From: Frondihabitans sp. 762G35
GTDB lineage: Bacteria > Actinomycetota > Actinomycetes > Actinomycetales > Microbacteriaceae
Direction: 5' to 3'
Assembly (NCBI RefSeq): GCF_002074055.1
Contig: NZ_CP014619.1
Coordinates: 434,001-498,000 of the forward strand
DNA length: 64,000 nucleotides
Part shown: one piece after another, positions 1 to 7,411 of the stretch
How positions within the stretch are numbered: position 1 is the stretch's first letter
How the letters are laid out: every line of letters begins with the position of its first letter
Notes under the pieces: model-generated
Databases searched by the model: none
What the model saw: only the letters and a program-made list of their open reading frames with translations
Told to the model about the DNA's origin: nothing
Made by a program: the position numbers and the translations under genes

Positions 1-284
1 TCGACGGCTCCGACAACGTCCTTCCTCCCCACGGCGCGCCCGTGTTCGCAGGAGGCCCTGGCGAGCGCCGCGAGATCGGTGCCATCACCTCCAGCGCCAC
101 GCACTTCGAGCTCGGGCCGATCGCCCTCGCGGTCGTGAAGCGCACCGCACCCGTCGACGAGTCGTTCGTCGTCGTCTGGGACGACACCGAGATCGCCGCC
201 GGCCAGGAGGTCGTCGTGCCCCCCGAGGCCGGCGCCGCCGCCGGTGTCCCGCGTCTGTCGCGGCTCGGTGCCGTCCGGCGCTGA
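1..284 (+). CDS. ygfZ: YgfZ/GcvT-family folate-binding protein, C-terminal end (partial)
   Basis: This is the 3' end of a gene that begins before the window; its reading frame is open from base 3. The roughly 93 visible residues match the C-terminal beta-barrel of the tetrahydrofolate-binding YgfZ/GcvT fold: a GAITSSATHFELGPIALAVVKR-like strand pair and an AAGQEVVVPPEAG-like end. YgfZ proteins take part in Fe-S enzyme maintenance and tRNA modification in the cytoplasm. The KGCYxGQE family signature would lie upstream and cannot be checked. The next gene starts 3 bases after the stop codon, so the two are probably co-transcribed. The family call is fairly sure; the exact function is not. Confidence 0.75.
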   Translation, partial: DGSDNVLPPHGAPVFAGGPGERREIGAITSSATHFELGPIALAVVKRTAPVDESFVVVWDDTEIAAGQEVVVPPEAGAAAGVPRLSRLGAVRR

Positions 285-287
285 CCC

Positions 288-1406
288 GTGTCGCCTCCCG
301 CCGGGGCTCGCGCGCCTCGCCCCGGTGGCGCCTCGCGCGTCCTCGGCGACTTCGACCCCCGGGCCGCCCTCGAGCGCGTCCGCTCGTCGCTGCCCGCGGT
401 GCTCCAGATCGTCGTCGCCGCCGGGGCCGCCTTCGCCATCGCCCACTTCGGCCTCGGCCACGCCATCCCCGTGCTCGCCGTCACCATCACCATCTCCTCG
501 CTCGGGTTCGCCCGCGACGCGAGGCCCCGGCGCGTCCTCGAGAACGCCGTTGGCGTCGTCATCGGGATCGCGCTCAGCGAGGTGCTCCTGCTCGCCGTCG
601 GCAAGGGGGTCTGGCAGTCCGGGGTCGTCCTGCTGGCCACGCTCCTCGTGGCGCGGTTCTTCTCGGCGAACAGCGCGTTCGCCGTCGCTGCGGCCACCCA
701 GTCGATGTTCGTCGCGCTCCTGCCCGACCCGGCCGGCGGCCCCTTCACCCGCTCCCTCGACGGCCTCGTGGGCGGAGCGATCGCCCTGGTGGTGACGGCG
801 ATCATCCCGCGCGACCCCGTCGGTCTGGCGCGTGCCGACGCCCGGCGGCTTTTCCGCGAGCTCGACGCGTCCTTCGCCGCTCTCGTCCTCGCCCTGCGCC
901 ACGGCGACGTGCGCCGGGCCGACGACGCGCTGGCCACCCTGCGGGCGACGCAGCCGCTCCTCGACGACTGGGCGCAGACGCTCGACACGGCGGTGTCGAT
1001 CGCGCGGATCTCGCCGTTCCTCCGCGGCCGGCTGCCGGCGCTCGAACGGGAGCAGCGGCTCCTGCGGTACCTCGATCTCGCGACGCGCAACCTGCGCGTG
1101 GTCGCCCGACGCATCGACACGTCGACGGGCGACGGCCGGAGACGCGGCGAGATCGCCGACCTCGTGGCGAGCATCGCCCGGGCCACCTCCGCCCTCGGCG
1201 ACTCGATCGAAGCCATCGAGCTGATCCCGGTCGCGCAGGATGCCCTGACCGCCGTCGCCCGGAGGCTCGACCCCCGCGCGGTCCTGCCCGGCGCTCCCGT
1301 CGGGGAGACCGTCGTCGTGGTGATGCTGCGGCCGCTCGTCATCGACCTGCTCATGGCGACGGGGCTCGACCACGAGGCGGCGCGGGAGCGGCTCGCGCCG
1401 GTGTGA
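288..1406 (+). CDS. FUSC-family / aromatic acid exporter-like membrane protein
   Basis: The 372-residue protein has about six hydrophobic segments packed into residues 37-180, followed by a cytoplasmic, Arg/Ala-rich alpha-helical region to the end. A half-size membrane domain plus a helical soluble domain is the layout of FUSC / aromatic-acid-exporter-like proteins, which are thought to pump organic acids out of the cell. The substrate cannot be read from sequence. The GTG start 3 bases after the ygfZ stop suggests translational coupling. No strict catalytic motif exists to test the call, so the family is moderately supported and the function is inferred. Confidence 0.65.
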   Translation: MSPPAGARAPRPGGASRVLGDFDPRAALERVRSSLPAVLQIVVAAGAAFAIAHFGLGHAIPVLAVTITISSLGFARDARPRRVLENAVGVVIGIALSEVLLLAVGKGVWQSGVVLLATLLVARFFSANSAFAVAAATQSMFVALLPDPAGGPFTRSLDGLVGGAIALVVTAIIPRDPVGLARADARRLFRELDASFAALVLALRHGDVRRADDALATLRATQPLLDDWAQTLDTAVSIARISPFLRGRLPALEREQRLLRYLDLATRNLRVVARRIDTSTGDGRRRGEIADLVASIARATSALGDSIEAIELIPVAQDALTAVARRLDPRAVLPGAPVGETVVVVMLRPLVIDLLMATGLDHEAARERLAPV

Positions 1407-1433
1407 GGTTTGGTGCGCTCCGCGGAGCGCGGG

Positions 1434-2219
1434 TCAGCGCGGCAGCGGAGCGACGGCCTCCCACGGCACGCTGATCTCCCCCAGGCGCCAGCGTGTGCGG
1501 CCGTGCAGCACGGGCCAGCCCTCGGCCCGGAGCGCCTCCACCGTGGCGACCCAGCGCTGCACGGGGGAGTAGACGGCGAGGGCCGCGTTGTAGCGCCAGT
1601 GCCGGTCGAGCGAGACGAGCAGATCGTGGATGCGTTCGCCCTCGACGTTGCGATGGATCAGGGCCTTCGGCAGGCGCTCGGCGACGACGAGAGGCGTCTC
1701 GAGCGACGCGAGGCGGAGGCTGGCGGTGAACGTCCGCGGTCCCTCCGCCGAGACGTCGATCCACGAGGCCACACGCCCGACCTCGTTGCAGGTCCCCTCG
1801 ACGAGCACCCCGTCGGGGGCGAGCCGGGAGGTCATGAGCGCCCACGCCTCTCCGACGTCGGCCTCGTCGTACTGCCGCAGGACGTTGAGGGCCCGGATGA
1901 CGGCCGGCCTCCGCCCGCCGTCGAGGGGGACCTCGAAGCCGCCCAACCGGAACGTCACCCCCGGCCGCGCCGAGAGGCTCGCCACCCGGACCCGCTCCGG
2001 ATCGATCTCGATGCCGACGACCTCGACGTCCGGCCGCACGCGGCTCAGCCGCTGGTGCAGCTCGAGCGGGGTCGTGGCGCTCGCCCCGTAGCCGAGGTCG
2101 ACCACGAGCGGGTCGGGCGCGTGACGGAACGCAGGATGCGCGGCGATCCACCGGTCGACCCGGCGGAGGCGGTTCGTGCCGGTCGTCCCGCGCGTGATCG
2201 ACCCGATTGGCATGGGCAC
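1434..2219 (-). CDS. class I SAM-dependent methyltransferase
   Basis: The 261-residue protein carries a Rossmann methyltransferase motif I (VVDLGYGASATTPLEL, about residues 39-54) and the acidic post-I loop (VVGIEIDPERV) that binds the ribose of S-adenosylmethionine. The C-terminal part, with RWRLGEISVPWEAV, resembles uncharacterised actinobacterial methyltransferases beside gpmA; I do not recognise the substrate. It is transcribed away from gpmA, with only 42 bases between the two start codons, so the promoters overlap or lie back to back. Its 3' end converges on the FUSC-type gene. Confidence 0.75.
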   Translation of the reverse strand: MPMPIGSITRGTTGTNRLRRVDRWIAAHPAFRHAPDPLVVDLGYGASATTPLELHQRLSRVRPDVEVVGIEIDPERVRVASLSARPGVTFRLGGFEVPLDGGRRPAVIRALNVLRQYDEADVGEAWALMTSRLAPDGVLVEGTCNEVGRVASWIDVSAEGPRTFTASLRLASLETPLVVAERLPKALIHRNVEGERIHDLLVSLDRHWRYNAALAVYSPVQRWVATVEALRAEGWPVLHGRTRWRLGEISVPWEAVAPLPR

Positions 2220-2249
2220 AAGTCAAGCATCCCGGCGAGGCACCTTCGA

Positions 2250-2255
2250 TAGGAT
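2250..2255 (+). promoter_or_regulatory. -10 element TAGGAT of gpmA (leaderless)
   Basis: TAGGAT is followed by exactly 6 bases and then the gpmA ATG. That places the transcription start on or next to the A of the start codon, and there is no Shine-Dalgarno sequence. The same layout recurs at several genes in this window. Confidence 0.6.
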
Positions 2256-2261
2256 TCCGAC

Positions 2262-3005
2262 ATGACTTCGACGCTCATCCTCCTCCGGCACGGCAACAGC
2301 GAATGGAACCAGAAGAACCTCTTCACGGGGTGGGTCGACGTGAGGCTGAGCGAGCAGGGCGTCGCCGAGGCGAAGCGCGCGGGCGAGCTGCTCCGCGACT
2401 CCGGCCTCAAGCCCGAGATCCTCTACACGTCGCGTCTGACCCGCGCCATCCAGACCGCCGACCTCGCGCTGGAGGCGGCCGACCGGCTCTGGATCGACGT
2501 CAAGCGCTCCTGGCGTCTCAACGAGCGCCACTACGGCGCGCTCCAGGGCAAAGACAAGGCAAAGACGCTCGAGGAGTACGGCCCCGAGCAGTTCCAGACC
2601 TGGCGTCGCTCGTTCGACGTGCCGCCGCCGCCCCTCGACGACGACAGCGAGTGGTCGCAGGCCCACGACGAGCGCTACCGCGACCTCGGCGTCGACGCCC
2701 CGCGCACGGAGTCGCTCAAGCTCGTGATCGACCGCATGCTCCCGTACTGGGAGAGCGACATCACCAAAGACCTGGCCGCCGGCAAGACGGTCCTCGTCAC
2801 GGCGCACGGCAACTCGCTGCGCGCCCTCGTGAAGCACCTCGACGACATCGGCGACGACGAGATCGCCGAGCTCAACATCCCCACGGGCATCCCGCTCGTC
2901 TACGAGCTCGACGACGACTTCCGTCCCACCGGGCCGGCCGCGTACCTCGACCCCGAGGCGGCTGCCGCCGGTGCCGCTGCCGTGGCGGCGCAGGGCAAGA
3001 AGTAG
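2262..3005 (+). CDS. gpmA: 2,3-bisphosphoglycerate-dependent phosphoglycerate mutase
   Basis: This enzyme interconverts 3-phosphoglycerate and 2-phosphoglycerate in glycolysis and gluconeogenesis. The 247-residue length is normal for the family. The N-terminal [20 protein letters not shown] block holds the phospho-histidine (RHG), the [11 protein letters not shown] segment is diagnostic, and the second catalytic histidine lies in [17 protein letters not shown]. The start is an ATG placed 6 bases after a -10 element, so translation is probably leaderless. In many actinobacteria gpmA lies beside senX3-regX3; here about 14 kb of other genes separate them. Confidence 0.95.
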   Translation: MTSTLILLRHGNSEWNQKNLFTGWVDVRLSEQGVAEAKRAGELLRDSGLKPEILYTSRLTRAIQTADLALEAADRLWIDVKRSWRLNERHYGALQGKDKAKTLEEYGPEQFQTWRRSFDVPPPPLDDDSEWSQAHDERYRDLGVDAPRTESLKLVIDRMLPYWESDITKDLAAGKTVLVTAHGNSLRALVKHLDDIGDDEIAELNIPTGIPLVYELDDDFRPTGPAAYLDPEAAAAGAAAVAAQGKK

Positions 3006-3026
3006 GCTGCGCGTCGGCGTTGCCCC

Positions 3027-3098
3027 CGCTAGACCCTCGCGCTCGGCTGCGGCGGTGGTCCTAGGCGGGGTGCGGCGTCCGAGCGCGAGGGTCTAGCG
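3027..3098 (+). repeat. REP-like palindromic repeat, copy A
   Basis: A perfect 20-bp inverted repeat, CGCTAGACCCTCGCGCTCGG (3027-3046) and its complement (3079-3098), encloses a 32-base centre. The left arm plus centre to CCTAGG is shared in the same orientation with copy B at 19364-19425, with one difference over about 32 bases. It lies between convergent genes (gpmA and the gene ending at 3126), so it may act as a bidirectional terminator, but the shared centre is more than a terminator needs. Confidence 0.75.
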
Positions 3099-3125
3099 AC
3101 GGACGGGTAAAGGCCGCCGCCGACG

Positions 3126-3542
3126 TCACACGAAGAGCGCGCTGATCTCCTGCACGAGGGCGTCCATGTCGACGGTCGCGAGCGACCCGACCCGGACGAC
3201 GGGCCAGTCGCCGATCGCGGGCACGTCGGCGCAGCGGACCTCGACGAGGCGCGGCGCGCCGGCTGCGGCCAGCGGGGCCAGGACGGCGTCGGCGTCACCG
3301 GCGTCCCAGGTCGCGTCGATGACGACGCCGGCCTCGACGAGCGCGGCGGTGCGCCAGACGGTGTCGATGGCGAGGGCGCGGATGCCGGCGCGCGGCGCCA
3401 CCGGTCCGGTCTGCTGTGTCAGGGCATCCTGCAGTTTCGAGGGCTGGAGAACGGGACAGCCGAGCAGGATGCCCAGCGCCGACGCGATCTCCGTCTTGCG
3501 GGGGTCGGGGGAGCCGTTGACGAGAATCGCGACCTGAGCCAT
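3126..3542 (-). CDS. P-loop kinase-like hypothetical protein with degenerate Walker A
   Basis: The 138-residue protein starts MAQVAILVNGSPDPRKTEIA. This looks like the beta1/P-loop of small AAA or zeta-like kinases (normally GxPGSGKT), but the two glycines expected before the lysine are replaced by Asp-Pro-Arg. The rest (RALAIDTVWRTAALVEAGVVIDATW) keeps the order of strands seen in such ATP-binding proteins, with no clear Walker B. It may be a degenerate nucleotide-binding protein that no longer binds ATP normally. It converges on gpmA across a palindromic repeat and is divergent from the ArsR gene. No function is assigned. Confidence 0.6.
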   Translation of the reverse strand: MAQVAILVNGSPDPRKTEIASALGILLGCPVLQPSKLQDALTQQTGPVAPRAGIRALAIDTVWRTAALVEAGVVIDATWDAGDADAVLAPLAAAGAPRLVEVRCADVPAIGDWPVVRVGSLATVDMDALVQEISALFV

Positions 3543-3587
3543 GCGTCCATCCTGCCGGATCCGGGGCGACGCCTCGGCCGATGGCTC

Positions 3588-3617
3588 TTGACATTCAATC
3601 GATCGCTTGAATAAAGT
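3588..3617 (+). promoter_or_regulatory. arsR promoter with embedded palindromic operator
   Basis: A -35 TTGACA (3588-3593) and a -10 TAAAGT (3612-3617) are separated by 18 bases. The spacer is occupied by the palindrome ATTCAA-N8-TTGAAT (3593-3612), the kind of operator used by ArsR/SmtB-type repressors. A repressor bound here would block RNA polymerase directly. The GTG start follows the -10 by 7 bases, so the transcript is probably leaderless. Confidence 0.7.
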
Positions 3618-3624
3618 CGGCAGC

Positions 3625-4053
3625 GTGTCCACCACCGTCGCGTCCACCTTCGCCGCTCTGGGCGATCCGGTCCGCCGAACGATCGTCGACCGGCTGGCCG
3701 AGTCCGATGCGACCGTGGGCGAACTCGTGGCGCTCTTCGACATCTCGTTCCAGGCGGTCTCGCAGCACGTCGCCGTCCTGGAGCGCGCCACGCTGGTCAG
3801 TCGACACCGGGTCGGCCGCACCCGTCGCGTGCGGCTCGAGCCGCAGCCCCTCGACGAGGCGCTGACCTGGATGGAGTCGCGGCGACAGCGGCTCGAGGAG
3901 CGGTACCGCCGCCTGGACGCGGTCCTGGCGGACATGGCCGACGACGCCGGACCGGACACCACGGCGCGCCCGGACACCACGCCACTCCCCGACACCATGG
4001 GACGACCCGGTCGCGCATCGACAGCCACTTCGACGAAGGAGACGAAGAAATGA
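3625..4053 (+). CDS. ArsR-family winged-helix transcriptional regulator
   Basis: The N-terminal 95 residues are a winged-helix domain of the ArsR family: FAALGDPVRRTIVDRLAESDATVGELVALFDISFQAVSQHVAVLERATLVSR. No cysteine metal-binding motif is present, so it belongs to the non-metal branch (SdpR-like) that usually pairs with an SRPBCC protein. I chose GTG 3625, 7 bases after the -10 element, over the in-frame TTG at 3607, which lies inside the operator. The C-terminal tail (about 45 residues, Pro/Thr/Asp-rich with repeated PDT) is low complexity. It overlaps the next gene by ATGA. Autoregulation through the upstream palindrome is inferred. Confidence 0.85.
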   Translation: MSTTVASTFAALGDPVRRTIVDRLAESDATVGELVALFDISFQAVSQHVAVLERATLVSRHRVGRTRRVRLEPQPLDEALTWMESRRQRLEERYRRLDAVLADMADDAGPDTTARPDTTPLPDTMGRPGRASTATSTKETKK

Positions 4054-4589
4054 CCGACGACGACACCCGGCACGAGCACGACACCCCTGCCGAACCCGAC
4101 GCCCGACCCGGGCACGACGTAGCATCGCAGCGAGGCACGACCCACGTCAGGTCGGGCGCGCAGACGATCTCGCATCGGCGCGAATTCGACGCGCCGGCTT
4201 CTCGGGTGCAGCGGGCGCACACCGATCCGGCCCTCTTCCCGCGGTGGATGGGGCCGCGGGGGACGACCGTGCGGCTCGACAGGTTCGAGGCCGTGACGGG
4301 CGGCGCCTTCCGGTACAGCGTGGTGGGCGGGGACGGTGCCGCCTGGACGTTCTTCGGGAGCTATCACGAGGTCCGCGACGGACTCGTGACGCACACCTGG
4401 CAGTACGAGGGCGAGACGGACGTGTCGCTCGAGACCCTGCGTTTCCGCGACCTCGCCGGGGGCCGATCCGTGCTGGAGGTGACCTCGGCGTTCTCCTCGG
4501 AGGCCGCGTGCGAGGCGATGGTGGCGAGCGGGCTCGACGGCGGCATGGACGAGAATTTCGCCCGGCTCGACGAGGTCCTCGCCGGCTGA
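4050..4589 (+). CDS. SRPBCC (AHSA1/CalC-like) domain protein
   Basis: After a charged, Asp/His-rich N-terminal extension of about 38 residues comes a START-like AHSA1 domain: REFDAPASRVQRAHTDPALFPRWMGP, then GGAFRYSVVGGDG, FFGSYHEV and LEVTSAFSSEAACEAMVASGLDGGM. Such proteins form a ligand-binding helix-grip fold, and the exact ligands are mostly unknown. An AAGGAG ribosome-binding site lies upstream, and the ATG overlaps the arsR stop (ATGA), so the two genes are translationally coupled. The ArsR-SRPBCC pairing is a common bacterial arrangement; the physiological role here is not known. Confidence 0.8.
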   Translation: MTDDDTRHEHDTPAEPDARPGHDVASQRGTTHVRSGAQTISHRREFDAPASRVQRAHTDPALFPRWMGPRGTTVRLDRFEAVTGGAFRYSVVGGDGAAWTFFGSYHEVRDGLVTHTWQYEGETDVSLETLRFRDLAGGRSVLEVTSAFSSEAACEAMVASGLDGGMDENFARLDEVLAG

Positions 4590-4646
4590 CGCCGCCCCGA
4601 GGCTGATCCGGCACAGCCGGCTGACGCGGCCCGGCGTCACCGCACC

Positions 4647-4997
4647 TCAGAGCAGCGGCCGCACCTCGACGCGGCGGTTGCAGGCCTCCGACGCCTCTGC
4701 GGCGAGGGCCAGGGCGGCGTCGGCGTCCTGCGCCTCGATCACCCAGAAGCCGCCGACGTTCTCGGCGGAGTCCGACAGGGGCCCGGAGGAGGACTCCCCG
4801 CGCCCGCCCCGGTTGTCGAGCACGGTCGCCTCGCGGGGCGCGCTGAGGCCGCCCGCGAAGATCCAGTGGCCCTCCCGCACGAGGCGCTCGTTGTACTCGT
4901 GGATGGCCGCCGCCTCGGGCGGGGTCGCGGATCCGGCGTGGTCGCCGCGGACCCCTCCCGGGAGGAAGGTCTCGACGACCGAGAAGAGGAACTGCAC
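4647..4997 (-). CDS. YciI-family (YCII-related) protein
   Basis: The 116-residue ferredoxin-like alpha/beta protein starts MQFLFSVVET. It contains HEYNERLVREGHWIFAGGLSAPREATVL and a C-terminal GGFWVIEAQDADAALALAAEASEACNRRVEVRPL, the pattern of the YCII family common beside ECF sigma factors and regulators in actinobacteria. The family has a conserved His/Asp pair, but no settled reaction is known. The gene lies 12 bases downstream of the next one on the same strand and is probably co-transcribed with it. No sigma factor is found nearby. Confidence 0.75.
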   Translation of the reverse strand: MQFLFSVVETFLPGGVRGDHAGSATPPEAAAIHEYNERLVREGHWIFAGGLSAPREATVLDNRGGRGESSSGPLSDSAENVGGFWVIEAQDADAALALAAEASEACNRRVEVRPLL

Positions 4998-5009
4998 CGG
5001 TCGCCCCCG

Positions 5010-5426
5010 TCAGGCCCGCGGCAGGGCGCGGACGCTGTTGTTGCGGGCGTCGTGCGTCAGCTCGACGAGGCCCAGCTCCTCGAGCAGGGGCGGGAGGTAC
5101 ATGCCGAAGCGTCCGCGGTAGCCGTTCCGGAGCCCGTACCAGCCGCCGACGGGGTTCTCCTCGGAGCGGCCCCACGCCTCGACCGTGCCCTCCGCCGCCG
5201 GCTTCTTCTCGTCGGCCGCCCCGAGGGGGACCCAGTCGCCCCTCTCGAGGAGGAAGGCGTGCAGGTCGTCGATGGCGCGGGCGTCGTACTTCAGGGTCGT
5301 CGACCCGACCTGGCAGACGATCGTCGGCGGGGTGGCGGCGTCGTCGACGTACATCGTGTAGGCGGAGGTGCCCGGCGCGGTGGTGAGTGTCCAGGGGTCG
5401 TCTTCGACGCCTCGTCCGGGTGCCAT
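5010..5426 (-). CDS. small conserved hypothetical protein (DUF6855-like)
   Basis: The 138-residue soluble protein has a distinctive middle block (YMYVDD...IVCQVGSTTLKYDARAIDDLHAFLLERGDWVPLG) and a block ending GTVEAWGRSEENPVGGWYGLRNGYRGRFGMYLPPLLEELGLVEL. I associate this pattern, from memory, with the actinobacterial DUF6855 family; this is not verified. No membrane segment, signal peptide or catalytic signature is visible. It is the upstream partner of the YciI gene (12-base gap). The start is the ATG giving MAPGRGVEDD. No function is assigned. Confidence 0.65.
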   Translation of the reverse strand: MAPGRGVEDDPWTLTTAPGTSAYTMYVDDAATPPTIVCQVGSTTLKYDARAIDDLHAFLLERGDWVPLGAADEKKPAAEGTVEAWGRSEENPVGGWYGLRNGYRGRFGMYLPPLLEELGLVELTHDARNNSVRALPRA

Positions 5427-5545
5427 GGTTCGTCCTCTCGCGAGCGATCCGGGTCGCAGGATGCCCGGCCGTCCCCGCACGACCGCCCGGTGCCGCCGAG
5501 TCTGATCCTCCCGCCCCCGCCCGTCAAGGCCCCGCGTCGTCCCGG

Positions 5546-5604
5546 CCGAACCCCCGTCCGTCCCGGCCCGCACCCCCTTCCGTCCCCGCCGCACCCCCTT
5601 CCGT
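5546..5604 (+). repeat. three imperfect ~21-bp direct repeats
   Basis: The 16-mer CCGCACCCCCTTCCGT occurs at 5568-5583 and 5589-5604, with a related unit at 5546-5566. The tract is pyrimidine-rich on the + strand and lies in the 254-base gap between the DUF6855-like gene and the membrane protein gene. No gene is seen in the gap. Confidence 0.7.
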
Positions 5605-5680
5605 GCCGACGCACCCTCTCGCGGGAGGGTTCCTCGCCCGGAACGGGGGTGCACGTCTCCCGGCGGGGGCGCGCCCGCGG

Positions 5681-7234
5681 TCAGCGGCTCCAGCGGAACA
5701 GGAGGTAGCGCCCCGTCGGCGACACGGCGACGCGCGCGACTCCGGCCGAAAGCGTCCTCAGCCACGCCCGCGATCCCGCCGAATACGCGAGCGTGTCGAC
5801 CTCGACGGCGCACGCTCCCGTGCGATCGACCACGGCCGCGAATCGCGAGGGCGTCGTGGCGTCCTGCCACACGCGGAAGCCGCGCCTGCCGGTGACCGAG
5901 CCGAAGCTCCAGCGCAGGTGCCCGGGTGTCGTGTGGAGGAAGGGGAGCGCCTCGTCGTAGGAGCCGGCGGCACCGTGGCTCCTGCCGGGCAGGAGGTCGG
6001 TGACCGGCAGCTGCGCCACACCGCAGCCGTCGGGGAGGGCCGCATCGGCCCGGGCCACGAAGGTGCGCACGTCGGAGTCCGACACGGGATCGATCTTGAC
6101 CACGCGCGTCACGGCTCCGACCTGATCGACGAGAGCCGCGACGACGACGAGGCCGACGATCGCTCCCCGGACGAGGCGTCGCCCGGGAACGGCTTGCAGC
6201 GCGAGCCCGGCGATGCCGAGCCCGAGGAGGGCCAGCAGGATGCTCAGCCGCGCCCAGGCTCGGATCTCCGGCCCCGCCACGTAGGCAACGACGACGCCGA
6301 GGCCGCTCGAGACGAAGAAGAGCCCCACCCAGACGGTCGACGTCGCGAGGGTCGAGAGTCGCGGGTCGGCGAGGAACGCGCCGAGACCGGACGCCTCTCC
6401 CGTCGGCACCCGTCGAAGGCGCGATCCGAGGAGGACTGCCGCGATGCCCACGACGAGGCCGGCCGCGGCGAGGAGCGATACCCCGGGGCTCTCCGTCGTG
6501 TGGAGCGTGAAGGTCCCCGCCAGATACTTCGCGGTGATCCGCGGGAGCAGCGGGATCCCCGATCCCTGCCAGGGCAGGAGCACGGTGACGATCTTCCCGG
6601 CGTAGAGCTCCGATTCCCCGATCGTCCGGCCGGTGAAGTACGGGGCGAAGCGCTCGCCGAAGGAGCGGCCGAGCGTGAACAGTGCGAGGGCCACGAAGAG
6701 CGAGAGGAAGCCGATGGCTGCGGTCGGCGCGAGGCTCGATGACCGGCGGGGCCGCGCGAGGAGGTCCGGGAGCGTCCCGGCGAGCCAGGCTCCGCCGACC
6801 GCGATGACGGCGAAAACGAAGTAGTAGGGACCGGTCGTCGCCACGAGGAGGCCGAGCAGAGCGCTCGGTGCCGTGGACCGCAAGGTCCGGGATCGTCGCG
6901 ATCCTGCGGACTCGCTCCACCTCCGGAAGGGATCCGTCGATCGCCCGGCCGCGACGAGGATCAGGATCCCGATGAGAGGAACGGCCCAGAAGCCGGCGAG
7001 GAAGTAGTGCCCGTACCCGATTCGGAGGAAGTGGTACGGCATGAGGCTGAAGAGGACGGAGGCCAGGACGGACCGCAGCCGGAGCGCGCGGAAGAAGAGG
7101 TAGGCGGTTGCCGCCGCACCCGCGAAAGAGAGGAGCGCGAAGACGTTCAGGAGCACGATCCCGTCCGGGGTCAGCGGCGCGAAGAGCCGGAGACCGACGA
7201 CGGACGCGAGGTCGACCTGCCCCGTGAAGAACAC
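5681..7234 (-). CDS. polytopic membrane protein, GT-C/YfhO-like, apparently lacking its N-terminus
   Basis: The 517-residue protein has about ten hydrophobic segments (for example LNVFALLSFAGAAATAYLFFRAL, FLAGFWAVPLIGILILVAAG and LLGLLVATTGPYYFVFAVIAVGGAWL) and ends in a soluble beta-rich region (DGCGVAQLPVTDLLPG...). It resembles membrane glycosyltransferases or sugar-lipid modifying proteins of the GT-C type. The frame is open upstream of the GTG at 7234 and encodes NLGFPRGLD-like residues that look like a normal extracytoplasmic loop. A TGA stops that frame near 7385 before any start codon or first membrane helix appears. The gene is therefore probably 5'-truncated, frameshifted, or started at GTG 7234 as a shortened protein. 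Confidence 0.6.
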   Translation of the reverse strand: MFFTGQVDLASVVGLRLFAPLTPDGIVLLNVFALLSFAGAAATAYLFFRALRLRSVLASVLFSLMPYHFLRIGYGHYFLAGFWAVPLIGILILVAAGRSTDPFRRWSESAGSRRSRTLRSTAPSALLGLLVATTGPYYFVFAVIAVGGAWLAGTLPDLLARPRRSSSLAPTAAIGFLSLFVALALFTLGRSFGERFAPYFTGRTIGESELYAGKIVTVLLPWQGSGIPLLPRITAKYLAGTFTLHTTESPGVSLLAAAGLVVGIAAVLLGSRLRRVPTGEASGLGAFLADPRLSTLATSTVWVGLFFVSSGLGVVVAYVAGPEIRAWARLSILLALLGLGIAGLALQAVPGRRLVRGAIVGLVVVAALVDQVGAVTRVVKIDPVSDSDVRTFVARADAALPDGCGVAQLPVTDLLPGRSHGAAGSYDEALPFLHTTPGHLRWSFGSVTGRRGFRVWQDATTPSRFAAVVDRTGACAVEVDTLAYSAGSRAWLRTLSAGVARVAVSPTGRYLLFRWSR

Positions 7235-7411
7235 GTCGAGCCCCCGGGGGAACCCGAGGTTCCGGTTCGTCGCGTACGAGAGCGAGGGCTTCGCGCAGGA
7301 GCCGCGGTGCCCTTCGGCGGGACACCGGCGGCCGAGGCGTCGCGGGTCGGATCGTGGAGGTCTGGCTGGTCACGCGGCGTCCTGTTCCACCCCCGTCGTT
7401 CGCGGGCCGGA

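Noticed and set aside
3126-4640. 504-codon minus-strand frame across the ArsR and SRPBCC genes
   Set aside because: Only its last 138 codons match a plausible protein; the upstream part is antisense to the ArsR/SRPBCC operon with its promoter and operator.
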